Program-made: the position numbers and the translations under genes
Source: Hyphomicrobiales bacterium
Lineage (GTDB): Bacteria; Pseudomonadota; Alphaproteobacteria; Rhizobiales; S144-35
Length of the DNA: 11,835 bases
Direction: 5' to 3'
Assembly (NCBI GenBank): GCA_015494185.1
Contig: WGBT01000010.1
Location: 1-11,835, forward strand
Shown: positions 1-6,533 of the stretch, piece by piece
Layout of the letters: every line of letters starts with the position of its first letter
How positions within the stretch are numbered: the first letter of the stretch is position 1
The notes under the pieces: model-generated
Seen by the model: only the letters and a program-made list of their open reading frames with translations
The model's database searches: none
Told to the model about the DNA's origin: nothing

Positions 1-1
1 C

Positions 2-1282
2 GCGCCCTCATTGCAGAATTTTTTGCAGCAAGTGCGGCATACGGGGCTGGAGATCAAGCGTGACATGGATCAGGGGCGCGACGAGGTGCGGATCATGACG
101 GTCCACGGCGCCAAGGGGCTTGAGGCGGAAATCGTTTTCCTGCCGGATACTTGTTCCACCCGCGGCGCTTCTGGCCGGAACGCGTTTTTGACCGTGCCGC
201 CTGGCCCAGAGCAACCGCCCAATGCTCCCGAAGCGCTGATCTGGACCGCGCAAAAGGCCGGCCGGGTTGCGGTGGTGGAAACAGCACTTGAGGCGCGCCG
301 GCAGGCCGAGCGGCAGGAATATTACCGGCTGCTTTATGTCGCCATGACCCGCGCCCGGGAACGGCTTTATGTCTGCGGTTTCGAGGGACGCCGCAACCGG
401 GATAAGGGCTGCTGGTATGATGTCATCCGCGAGGCGTTGCAAGACGATTGCGAAAAGGTCGAGATCGATGGGGAGACGGTGTTGCGTTTCACAAGCCCGC
501 AAAGCGCTCCATTGCCCCCGCCTCCCCGCTTGGTTGATCCACCTGCGCCGTCATCGTTGCCCGATTGGTTGCAAACGCCGGTGGTTCCCCCGGCAAAAGC
601 TGTGATAACCCTGACCCCCTCGGCACTTGTGCCGCCGGAACTGGCGGAAAGTCGCCATGAGGTGCCCCCTTTGCCGGAGACGGACCAGCAAGATCAACAA
701 GAGCAAGCGCTTGCCTTGAGCCGCGATGAGCGCCGCCTGCGCGGCATTTTGACCCATGCCTTACTCGAACATTTACCGCCTTTGCCGGCTGCGTCCCGGC
801 CTGTGGCCGCCAAGCGTTTGCTGGCTGCTGAAGCCGCGGAGTTGCCTGAGACTGTTCGTGAGGAGATTGCCGCAGAAGTACTGGCCCTATTGGAAAATCC
901 CGATTTTGCCCGTTTTTTCGGGCCGGGCAGTGTGGCGGAAGTGCCGATCATCTTCGCCCATGAGACCAAAGGGCGCCGTCTTCACATTCCCGGTGTCATT
1001 GACCGGTTGTTGATCTGTGAAGAAAGTATTGACATTATTGATTTCAAAACCAACCGTGAGGTGCCTGACGAACGCGATGCCATTCCCCAGGCCTATATTC
1101 TGCAACTTGCGGCATATCGTCTTGGCATTTCCCGGCTGTATCCTGGCAAGTCTGTACGCTGTGGCTTGTTATGGACGAAAAATCAACGCCTAACCTGGCT
1201 GGATGCGGCGCAGCTGGCCGAATTGGCCCCGCGGCTTGAACAGATCGGTCAACAGCTTCTCTTGGCCGAGAAAGCAAACTGA
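2..1282 (+). CDS. addA: AddA, double-strand break repair helicase-nuclease subunit, C-terminal part (5' truncated by window)
   Basis: AddA is the helicase plus nuclease subunit of AddAB, which resects double-strand breaks for RecA-dependent repair in the cytoplasm. The reading frame is open from base 2, so the visible 426 codons are only the C-terminal part. Counting from base 2, the UvrD-family motif V region (IMTVHGAKGLEAEIVFLPD) lies near residues 31-49 and motif VI (YRLLYVAMTRARERLYVCGF) near 108-127. A proline-rich linker follows (about 170-225). Next comes a RecB-type nuclease: a His in RGILTHALLEHL (H252), GVIDR (D334), IDFKTN (D347, K349) and QLAAYR (Q368). This is the expected His/Asp/Asp-x-Lys/Gln set, so the nuclease looks intact. 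AddA followed by trxA is a common alphaproteobacterial order, and trxA is next here. The motifs are seen directly; the AddA rather than RecB name rests on the domain order and the neighbour. Confidence 0.93.
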   Translation, partial: APSLQNFLQQVRHTGLEIKRDMDQGRDEVRIMTVHGAKGLEAEIVFLPDTCSTRGASGRNAFLTVPPGPEQPPNAPEALIWTAQKAGRVAVVETALEARRQAERQEYYRLLYVAMTRARERLYVCGFEGRRNRDKGCWYDVIREALQDDCEKVEIDGETVLRFTSPQSAPLPPPPRLVDPPAPSSLPDWLQTPVVPPAKAVITLTPSALVPPELAESRHEVPPLPETDQQDQQEQALALSRDERRLRGILTHALLEHLPPLPAASRPVAAKRLLAAEAAELPETVREEIAAEVLALLENPDFARFFGPGSVAEVPIIFAHETKGRRLHIPGVIDRLLICEESIDIIDFKTNREVPDERDAIPQAYILQLAAYRLGISRLYPGKSVRCGLLWTKNQRLTWLDAAQLAELAPRLEQIGQQLLLAEKAN

Positions 1283-1294
1283 GGCTTGACGGAA

Positions 1295-1342
1295 CGGCCG
1301 TGTGCACATTAGGTTTCGCCCCTAAGGAAGGGCCGCGCTTTT
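1295..1342 (+). terminator. Possible weak terminator hairpin after addA
   Basis: CGGCC (1295-1299) can pair with GGCCG (1331-1335). Inside it, TTAGG (1309-1313) can pair with CCTAA (1321-1325). A short CTTTT tract follows at 1338-1342. The stems are only 5 bp and the T tract is short, so this may be chance. Confidence 0.25.
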
Positions 1343-1491
1343 GGTGCATGATTGCGCCACGAGGACGGCAAAGGGAGACAGAAAGCGCTAAAGGTCAAAA
1401 TGAAAGAGGTCGGAGCAAAATGATCTCTGAATGTAAGGGGCAGTGAGATGTGAAGGGATGGAATAGCTTTCATTCCTGTTTGCCCGCAAGA

Positions 1492-1520
1492 TTGACCTTG
1501 CGCATCTGGTTGGACATCAA
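1492..1520 (+). promoter_or_regulatory. Candidate promoter for trxA
   Basis: TTGACC (1492-1497) fits a -35 box in 5 of 6 positions. It is followed after 17 bases by CATCAA (1515-1520), which fits a -10 box in only 3 of 6. The pair sits 31 bases before the trxA start and would give a very short leader. A separate trxA promoter is plausible because addA ends 268 bases upstream. Confidence 0.3.
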
Positions 1521-1550
1521 AATTGAAAATTTCAGGAGAGGAACCCGGCT

Positions 1551-1868
1551 ATGGCAATAGCGATTACCGATGCGCAATTTGAGAAAGAAGTGCTGCAGTC
1601 TGAAACCCCCGTCGTCGTTGATTTCTGGGCGGAATGGTGCGGCCCTTGCCGGCAGATTGCCCCTGCTTTGGAAGAAATTGCGCAGGAAATGAGCGGTAAG
1701 GTGAAGATCGTCAAGATGAATGTTGATGAAAATCCAATGACGCCGACCACCTACCGGATTCAGGCTATTCCGACCTTGATTCTCTTCAAAAATGGGGAGG
1801 TCGTTGACCGCCAGATGGGGGCTTTGCCGAAAACCCGGCTTTCAAGCTGGATCAGCGCCAACGTCTAA
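1551..1868 (+). CDS. trxA: Thioredoxin
   Basis: This is a small cytoplasmic dithiol reductant that keeps ribonucleotide reductase, PAPS/methionine sulfoxide reductases and other proteins reduced, and is itself recharged by thioredoxin reductase. At 105 residues it has the standard thioredoxin length. It carries the active site WCGPC with Cys30 and Cys33, the buried Asp24 in VVDFWAEWC, and the cis-proline Pro74 in AIPTLILF. There is no signal peptide. The ATG at 1551 is supported by AGGAGAGG at 1534-1541, nine bases upstream. It lies downstream of addA on the same strand, a recurrent order in alphaproteobacteria, but the 268-base gap suggests that it is also transcribed independently. A clear intrinsic terminator follows at 1923-1957. 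Confidence 0.97.
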   Translation: MAIAITDAQFEKEVLQSETPVVVDFWAEWCGPCRQIAPALEEIAQEMSGKVKIVKMNVDENPMTPTTYRIQAIPTLILFKNGEVVDRQMGALPKTRLSSWISANV

Positions 1869-1922
1869 TAGCCAACACGTCAATAGTCATCAGGCGCTGA
1901 TCGGCCCAAGCAGCGTAAGACG

Positions 1923-1957
1923 AAGCGGCCTTAAGGGGATGGGGCCGCTTTGTTTTT
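1923..1957 (+). terminator. Intrinsic terminator of trxA
   Basis: AAGCGGCC (1923-1930) and GGCCGCTT (1943-1950) form a perfect 8-bp stem with a 12-base loop, followed directly by TGTTTTT (1951-1957). It lies 54 bases after the trxA stop. This is the most convincing intrinsic terminator in the window. Confidence 0.85.
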
Positions 1958-1994
1958 GCCAGGCTTTCAAATGGACTGGCAAGCGTCAGAAGGG

Positions 1995-2014
1995 CTGTCA
2001 TGAGCTGTCATGAA
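1995..2014 (+). repeat. Tandem 10-base repeat beside the large palindrome
   Basis: CTGTCATGAG (1995-2004) is followed at once by CTGTCATGAA (2005-2014), matching in 9 of 10 positions. The repeat ends exactly where the outer arm of the palindromic element (2015) begins. It does not recur on the far side at 2263, so it is not a flanking target duplication. Confidence 0.5.
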
Positions 2015-2262
2015 GTGTAAAATCTGCACTTGACCTAACAGACAGTGGCTATCTTGTTGGCACTTTCTGGTGCTGCACCTGTCCTTACATTCCATGGTAG
2101 CGTTTTTGCATTTTCGACAAGTTTGTCAAGGACCACCTTCGGTGGCCGCGAAGCGGTTTCACCCTTGACAAACTTGTCGAAAATGCCAGTGTCTCACCAT
2201 GGAATGCAAGGGCGGATCTGACACTTTCTGTAAGGTTGAAATCTGAATCTAGACTTTTACAC
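2015..2262. repeat. Long imperfect palindrome with branched tip (candidate miniature inverted-repeat element)
   Basis: Nested inverted repeats share a centre near 2144-2147 (GGCC). The outermost pair is GTGTAAAA (2015-2022) with TTTTACAC (2255-2262). A 15-bp pair with one mismatch joins 2083-2097 and 2197-2211 around CATTCCATGG. A perfect 24-bp pair joins 2108-2131 and 2163-2186. Between the last two lie symmetric 10-base unpaired stretches. The tip carries two adjoining mini-hairpins: CCACC-TTC-GGTGG (2133-2145) and CCGC-GAA-GCGG (2146-2156). Their three-base loops are complementary. As a single strand the whole would fold into a long stem with a T- or Y-shaped head. No T tract follows the 24-bp stem on either strand, so it is not an ordinary terminator. 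There is no credible coding frame inside and no obvious flanking target duplication. Confidence 0.8.
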
Positions 2263-2433
2263 ATAAAGCCCCCTGTAATAGCAATGGTTCCTGATCTTCA
2301 TTCGTATTTCATATACGGCTCAATTAATACCACCGGCCCCTGACCTTTCTTGGTGTGCCGTTCAATTAACGCAGAACATTCAAAGGGATACGGAAAGCAT
2401 AAGCGGTCAATAAAAAAGACCTCCAGTATCATC

Positions 2434-3174
2434 ATGCCCCGTTATAAGCTGACAATCGAATATGACGGCACGCCCTTTCTGGGCTGGCAAATGCAGCGTG
2501 ACGGCAAGACCGTGCAGGGCGAATTGAGGGCTGCCGTCAAGGCGTTTTGCGGGGAGGAGGTCGTTCCTCAAGGGGCGGGGCGCACCGATGCGGGGGTGCA
2601 TGCCTTGGGGCAGGTTGCACATATCGACTTGCAGCGGGACTGGCCGGAAGATCGGGTTCGCGAAGCCATCAATCACCATTTGAAGCCCGCTCCGATTGCG
2701 GTGCTTCATTGCGTTGTGGTCGAGGACAGTTTCGATGCCCGTTTCTCGGCGTTGAAACGGCACTATCTTTATCGGATCATCATGCGCCGGGCACCGTTGA
2801 CGATCGACCGTGACCGGGCCTGGCGGGTGGCGCGGCCGCTTGATGCTAAACGGATGCATGAGGCGGCGCAAGTGTTGATTGGCCGGCATGACTTCACCAC
2901 GTTTCGGGCCTCGCAATGCCAAGCCGCCTCGCCGGTGAAGACGCTGGATCATATTTCGGTGACCAGAACTGGAAATGAGATTGCTATTCGGGTTTCGGCC
3001 CGGTCATTCCTGCACCATCAGGTGCGTTCTTTCGTTGGCGCCTTGAAGTGGGTTGGAGAGGGCAAGTGGACGGCTTCAGATCTTGCCGCGGCCTTGGCGG
3101 CGCGTGACCGAACACGCTGCCCCCCTTTGGCACCTGCGGCGGGGCTTTATTTGACCGGCGTCGATTACGCCTGA
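2434..3174 (+). CDS. truA: tRNA pseudouridine(38-40) synthase TruA
   Basis: TruA converts uridines 38-40 of the tRNA anticodon stem-loop to pseudouridine in the cytoplasm. The protein is 246 residues, within the usual range. The N terminus PRYKLTIEYDGTPFLGWQ is the family's opening. The catalytic aspartate is Asp52 in GAGRTDAGVHALGQVAH. The C-terminal half holds SARSFLHHQVRSFVGAL, and the tail LAPAAGLYLTGVDYA is typical. The frame stays open upstream to about 2350, but family similarity starts at the ATG at 2434, so that start is chosen. There is no strong ribosome-binding site in front of it. In many alphaproteobacteria truA follows fmt; here no fmt is present, and the gene stands alone behind a repeat-bearing gap. 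It converges on the dihydroorotase gene. Confidence 0.95.
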   Translation: MPRYKLTIEYDGTPFLGWQMQRDGKTVQGELRAAVKAFCGEEVVPQGAGRTDAGVHALGQVAHIDLQRDWPEDRVREAINHHLKPAPIAVLHCVVVEDSFDARFSALKRHYLYRIIMRRAPLTIDRDRAWRVARPLDAKRMHEAAQVLIGRHDFTTFRASQCQAASPVKTLDHISVTRTGNEIAIRVSARSFLHHQVRSFVGALKWVGEGKWTASDLAAALAARDRTRCPPLAPAAGLYLTGVDYA

Positions 3175-3180
3175 GTGGCA

Positions 3181-3229
3181 GACTTTGCGAAAAACGCCAG
3201 AGGCGGCCTTATGTATGTAAGGAAAAGTC
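3181..3229. terminator. Branched hairpin between convergent truA and dihydroorotase genes
   Basis: In the 75-base gap, GACTTT (3181-3186) can pair with AAAGTC (3224-3229). It encloses CGCC-AGA-GGCG (3195-3205) and CCTTA-N6-TAAGG (3207-3222). The result would be a small three-way junction that could slow transcription from both sides. No long T tract follows on either strand, so a terminator role is only inferred. Confidence 0.35.
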
Positions 3230-3249
3230 AGAGACGGGTTTGAGCGCTG

Positions 3250-4587
3250 TCAACGAGGCTTGAGGGTTTGTTGAAAACGAATCGGTTGGCCGTGGGCAGG
3301 GCCGAGGATTTCATCTTCCCACATCACCCGCCGGCCGCGGATGATCGTGCCCTTTGGCCAGCCTTTGACTTTCATGCCGGCATAAGGGGTCCAGCCGCAG
3401 CGGCTTTGCGACCAGCTGTCTTCGATCAGGCGGGTTTCGTTCATGTCGACAATGGTAAAGTCCGCATCATAGCCCACCGCGATGCGGCCCTTGCCGACAA
3501 TATCGAACAGGCGTTGCGGGCCGTGTGATGTCATGTCAACGAAGCGCTGTAAGCTGAGATGCCCGGCATTGACGTGGTTGAGCATGACCGGCACCAAGGT
3601 CTGCACACCAGGCATGCCAGAGGGGGAGGCAGGATAGGGGTTGGCTTTTTCTTCCAAGGTGTGCGGGGCGTGATCTGACCCCAAAATATCGGCCACGCCT
3701 GAACGCAGCCCCCACCAAATCTTGGCCCGGTGACGGTTGCCGCGGATCGGCGGGTTCATTTGGGCCCGGGTGCCAAGCCGGTCATACGCCTCTGGGGCGG
3801 CAAAGGTGAGATGTTGGGGGGTGACTTCGACGCTGACGAGGTCCTTGTTGGCAGCAAGCAACTCCCATTCCTCGGCCGTGGAAATATGCAGAATGTGAAT
3901 TTGCTTGCCGGTTTCCCGGGCGATACGGATCAGCCGCTTAGTGCAAAGCCTGGCCGCTTCGGCATCACGCCAAACCGGATGGCTGGCAGGATCGCCTTGC
4001 ACCCGCCTATCGAGGCGTGCCTTCAGGCGTGGTTCATCTTCGGCATGAAAGGCGGCCCGGCGGCTGATGGCGCGCAAAATCCGGGCCACGGATGGATCAT
4101 CGTCAACCAGCAGATCCCCGGTCGAGGAGCCCATGAAGACCTTGACGCCCGCCACCCCTTCGAGGCGTTCCAAAACCGGCAATTGCGCGACATTCTCCCG
4201 GGTGCCGCCAACATAAAAGGCGAAGTCGCAAAACATCCGGTTACGCGCCCGGGCGACCTTGTCTTGCAGGGCTTCTATGGTGGTGGTCGGGGGATTGGTG
4301 TTGGGCATTTCAAAGACGCCGGTGACGCCCCCCATGACGGCAGCACGGCTGCCGGTTTCAAGGTCTTCCTTGTGTTCGTTGCCGGGCTCGCGAAAATGAA
4401 CTTGGGTATCGATCACTCCAGGCAACACATGCAAGCCCTGCAAGGCGAGGGTTTGAGCGGCTTTGCTGGCCGGGATTTGTCCGATCTCCACAATTCGGCC
4501 ATCGCGGATGGCAATATCGGCCTCTCCCATGCCATCATGGTTGACCACCCGGCCCCCCTGCAAGATAAGGTCGTAGGTTTCACTCAT
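3250..4587 (-). CDS. pyrC: Dihydroorotase (class I, amidohydrolase family)
   Basis: The predicted reaction is reversible cyclisation of N-carbamoyl-aspartate to dihydroorotate in pyrimidine synthesis (cytoplasmic). The protein is 445 residues from the chosen ATG at 4587; the frame extends upstream to 4662, but similarity begins at MSETYDLILQGGRVV. It has the amidohydrolase layout: an N-terminal beta-domain, then VLPGVIDTQVHFREPG (54-69), EMPNTNPP (93-100), VKVFMGSSTG with Lys149, His181 (FHAEDE), His234 (IHILHIS), Asp305 (GSDHAPH) and a C-terminal GYDADFTIVD. The first metal-binding histidine of the usual HxH motif is glutamine here (Gln62-Val-His64); the other ligands are present. Allantoinase or another cyclic amidohydrolase is possible, but REPG and the GSDHAPH region favour dihydroorotase. 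The symbol pyrC is used loosely. No neighbouring pyrB is seen. It is divergent from ygfZ. Confidence 0.85.
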   Translation of the reverse strand: MSETYDLILQGGRVVNHDGMGEADIAIRDGRIVEIGQIPASKAAQTLALQGLHVLPGVIDTQVHFREPGNEHKEDLETGSRAAVMGGVTGVFEMPNTNPPTTTIEALQDKVARARNRMFCDFAFYVGGTRENVAQLPVLERLEGVAGVKVFMGSSTGDLLVDDDPSVARILRAISRRAAFHAEDEPRLKARLDRRVQGDPASHPVWRDAEAARLCTKRLIRIARETGKQIHILHISTAEEWELLAANKDLVSVEVTPQHLTFAAPEAYDRLGTRAQMNPPIRGNRHRAKIWWGLRSGVADILGSDHAPHTLEEKANPYPASPSGMPGVQTLVPVMLNHVNAGHLSLQRFVDMTSHGPQRLFDIVGKGRIAVGYDADFTIVDMNETRLIEDSWSQSRCGWTPYAGMKVKGWPKGTIIRGRRVMWEDEILGPAHGQPIRFQQTLKPR

Positions 4588-4681
4588 ATGTGTATGTGGT
4601 CCAATCGCGCCGCAATTTGAAGTCTCGTTGCCGTCTCGCTCAGGGCTTGAAGCGCGGGCCATGAGCGCTTAGTTTGGCAAA

Positions 4682-4710
4682 TTGATTGCAGGTTCCAGGT
4701 TGAGGGTCAA
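4682..4710 (-). promoter_or_regulatory. Candidate promoter for the dihydroorotase gene
   Basis: Read on the minus strand, TTGACC (4710-4705) is followed after 17 bases by AATCAA (4687-4682). The -35 box is good and the -10 box weak (3 of 6). The same arrangement stands before trxA. It lies in the 160-base region between the divergent dihydroorotase and ygfZ genes and would give a leader of roughly 90 bases. Confidence 0.3.
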
Positions 4711-4747
4711 GAAAAACAGTATTCACAGCATTCAGGGAAAATAGCAA

Positions 4748-5683
4748 ATGTGTATTGCAACCATCCTGAAAGACCGGGCGGTGTTCGAGGTGAAAGGTGC
4801 TGATGCCCGCCGTTTCCTTCATGGTATTATCACCAATTCCATGGAAAAGGCGCGCGAAGGGGAGGCGCTTCATGCTGGCTTGCTGACGCCGCAGGGGAAA
4901 TTGCTGTTCGATTTCTTTATTTACGCACCGCCCCGGTCCAATGGATCTCAGAGCGCGGCTGCTTCTGAGAGGCCGGAAAGTGAAGAAGAGACGCGTTTTC
5001 TGTTCGATTGTCCTGAAGCGCTCAAAGACGAACTGATCAAGCGTTTGACCTTCTACCGGTTGCGCGCCAAGGTGGATTTTGCGGATTTGTCAGGCGATTA
5101 TGAGGTTTTAGCGGTTTGGCAGACCGATGCGGCCCCGGCGCTGGAAATGGCGTTTCGAGATCCCCGTTTGCCGGCCCTGGGCTGGCGGGCCTTTGCCGCA
5201 AAAGGAGCGGCGGAGCTGATGGATGACTTGCCGTGTGAAAGGGGCGATGAAGCCGCCTATCATGCTCATCGCATCGCGCTTGGCGTGCCGGAAGGGGGGA
5301 AAGATTATGCTTTCGGTGATATCTTTCCCCATGAGGCCAATTTCGATCAACTCAACGGGGTCGATTTCAACAAGGGCTGTTATGTCGGCCAGGAGGTTGT
5401 GTCACGGATGCAGCACAAGACGGTGGTGCGCAAGCGCATCGTCCCCGTCATGGCGGTTCAGGAGGGGCAGGTGCTGCCGCCATTTGGCACGGAAATCGAG
5501 GTCGAAGGCTTTCCGATTGGCAAGATGGGCTCGTCCACCGGGGGCCATGGTCTGGCGTTGATCCGGCTTGACCGCGCGGCCAAGGCGCTCAGTGAGAACA
5601 AGGCGATCACCGCAAATGGGGTGGCATTGCGCTTGAAAAAGCCGGACTGGGCCCGGTTTGAGATCCCGCAACAGGCGGCCTGA
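4748..5683 (+). CDS. ygfZ: YgfZ/GcvT-domain folate-binding protein
   Basis: YgfZ proteins are cytoplasmic, bind tetrahydrofolate and assist assembly or repair of some iron-sulfur enzymes. The 311-residue product has the GcvT-like fold signature: an N-terminal KGADARRFLHGIITN stretch (16-30), LLTPQGKLLFDFFIY (45-59), and the diagnostic KGCYVGQEVVSRMQHK (209-224) with the conserved Cys211. The glycine-cleavage T-protein is excluded by the length and by this motif. A polar Ser/Glu-rich insert sits at about 62-82 in the N-terminal domain and looks like a surface loop. The ATG at 4748 is preceded by AGGGAAA at 4734-4740, seven bases away. The stop is 3 bases from the tag start, so the two are very probably co-transcribed. 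Confidence 0.92.
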   Translation: MCIATILKDRAVFEVKGADARRFLHGIITNSMEKAREGEALHAGLLTPQGKLLFDFFIYAPPRSNGSQSAAASERPESEEETRFLFDCPEALKDELIKRLTFYRLRAKVDFADLSGDYEVLAVWQTDAAPALEMAFRDPRLPALGWRAFAAKGAAELMDDLPCERGDEAAYHAHRIALGVPEGGKDYAFGDIFPHEANFDQLNGVDFNKGCYVGQEVVSRMQHKTVVRKRIVPVMAVQEGQVLPPFGTEIEVEGFPIGKMGSSTGGHGLALIRLDRAAKALSENKAITANGVALRLKKPDWARFEIPQQAA

Positions 5684-5686
5684 ACG

Positions 5687-6301
5687 ATGCCGCAGCCTTC
5701 CGCTTGTCTGATCGGAGAAGATGGCGTGTCACGCTGTGGTTGGTGTGGCGAAGATCCGCTTTATGTCCACTATCATGATCATGAATGGGGGGTTCCGAAA
5801 ACCGATGACCGGGCCCTGTTCGAGAAACTTGTTCTGGAGGGGTTTCAGGCTGGTTTGTCGTGGCTTACCGTGTTGAAAAAGCGGCCGCGGTTTCGCCTGG
5901 TGTTCGATGATTTCGATGCGGAAAAAATCGCCCGTTATGATGCGGCCAAGGTGGCGGCTTTGATGGGCGATTCGGGGATTATCCGCAATCGGGCGAAGAT
6001 CGAGGCAGCCATTGTCAATGCGCAATGTTTTCTGGCGCTTCAAGAAACCACCCGGTTTGCCGATTTCCTTTGGAATTTTGTCGATGGGGTTCCGGTTCAA
6101 AACCATTTGCGGTATCAAGATCAGGTCCCAGCTCAAACCGCGGTGAGCAAAAAACTGTCGAAAGCTTTGAAAGCGCGCGGTTTTCGGTTTTGCGGGCCGA
6201 TTACAATCTATGCTTTCATGCAGTCGGTGGGCATGGTCAACGACCATCTGGTGAGCTGTCATCGTCATGAGATCTGTGCGGGGCTGACCGTGGCGCTGTA
6301 A
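5687..6301 (+). CDS. tag: DNA-3-methyladenine glycosylase I
   Basis: Tag removes 3-methyladenine from alkylated DNA, the first step of base-excision repair. The product is 204 residues, against about 190 in E. coli, the difference being a 13-residue N-terminal extension. All known functional residues can be placed: the zinc ligands Cys17 (RCGWC), His30 (YHDHEWG), His187 and Cys191 (NDHLVSC); the catalytic glutamate Glu51 (LVLEGFQAGLSW); and Trp59. The core SKALKARGFRFCGPITIYAFMQ is typical. The start lies 3 bases after the ygfZ stop. An alternative later start would be GTG at 5726, just before the RCGW motif. I prefer the ATG at 5687 because of the tight coupling. No adaptive-response regulator (Ada-like) is seen nearby, so expression is probably constitutive. 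Confidence 0.95.
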   Translation: MPQPSACLIGEDGVSRCGWCGEDPLYVHYHDHEWGVPKTDDRALFEKLVLEGFQAGLSWLTVLKKRPRFRLVFDDFDAEKIARYDAAKVAALMGDSGIIRNRAKIEAAIVNAQCFLALQETTRFADFLWNFVDGVPVQNHLRYQDQVPAQTAVSKKLSKALKARGFRFCGPITIYAFMQSVGMVNDHLVSCHRHEICAGLTVAL

Positions 6302-6343
6302 AGCCGCTGTAAGGCAAAAGTGTCTTTGGGTGCATTGTGGTGG

Positions 6344-6375
6344 GAAGCTCGCTTCCGATTCACCAAAAGGATGGC
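6344..6375 (+). repeat. Dispersed 32-base repeat, copy 1
   Basis: This stretch, from GAAGCTCG through TTCACCAAAAGGATGGC, recurs in inverted orientation at 9015-9046 with 31 of 32 bases identical. It leads directly into the 6376-6449 palindrome. It lies 42 bases after the tag stop and is outside any gene. Confidence 0.8.
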
Positions 6376-6377
6376 CC

Positions 6378-6449
6378 GCCATCCTTCCGCATCCATCGTC
6401 GCTCACCCGAGATGGGTGAGGCGAGCGACGATGGCTCCGGAAGGATGGC
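6378..6449. repeat. Palindromic element with 27-base arms between tag and the HD-hydrolase gene
   Basis: The left arm (6378-6404) and right arm (6423-6449) are complementary in 24 of 27 positions. The perfect runs are GCCATCCTTCCG with its partner and CCATCGTCGCTC with GAGCGACGATGG. A smaller hairpin CACCC-GAGAT-GGGTG (6404-6418) sits at the tip. The 9-base word AAGGATGGC occurs just before (6367-6375) and as the end of the right arm (6441-6449), enclosing 65 bases. As RNA it would be a very stable hairpin, but no T tract follows, so it is more like a repeat element than an intrinsic terminator. Confidence 0.85.
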
Positions 6450-6477
6450 TTGAGAGAACCATCAATCTATACGGGGA

Positions 6478-6505
6478 TTATCGCATATTTATCTGAATTT
6501 ATAAC
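6478..6505 (+). promoter_or_regulatory. Candidate promoter for the HD-hydrolase gene
   Basis: TATAAC (6500-6505) matches a -10 box in 5 of 6 positions. The best -35 at 16 bases is TTATCG (6478-6483), which is poor. The surrounding 50 bases are markedly AT-rich compared with the genes. The position is 29 bases before the ATG. Confidence 0.35.
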
Positions 6506-6533
6506 TTGATTGATTGTAAATGGAGGCGGGACG

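Larger units (their letters stand above)
1869..2433. other. Non-coding gap between trxA and truA
   Basis: These 565 bases contain the trxA terminator, a 10-base tandem repeat and the large palindrome. They are followed by about 170 bases with no supported gene before truA. In that last part CGTAT (2303-2307) and ATACG (2313-2317) form a short inverted repeat, and CGGCTCAATTAAT / CCGTTCAATTAAC recur as a near-direct repeat at about 2316-2328 and 2358-2370. No convincing promoter for truA was found. Confidence 0.6.

Noticed and set aside
8..502. 164-codon minus-strand frame opposite addA
   Set aside because: Antisense to helicase motifs V and VI of addA and without any family feature.
2108..2186. 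24-bp stem as an intrinsic terminator
   Set aside because: No T tract follows on either strand, and the trxA terminator with a proper T tract is already at 1923-1957.
3730..4620. 296-codon open frame on the plus strand opposite the dihydroorotase gene
   Set aside because: It mirrors a clear amidohydrolase gene; the high GC content in third positions leaves the other strand open. No recognisable motif.
5729..6406. Long open frame (225 codons) on the minus strand opposite tag
   Set aside because: It lies almost wholly antisense to tag, which has all its zinc and catalytic residues. The antisense product shows no family pattern.
6510..6533. TTG at 6510 as start of the HD-hydrolase gene
   Set aside because: The GGAGG at 6522-6526 lies after it and is correctly spaced for the ATG at 6534.
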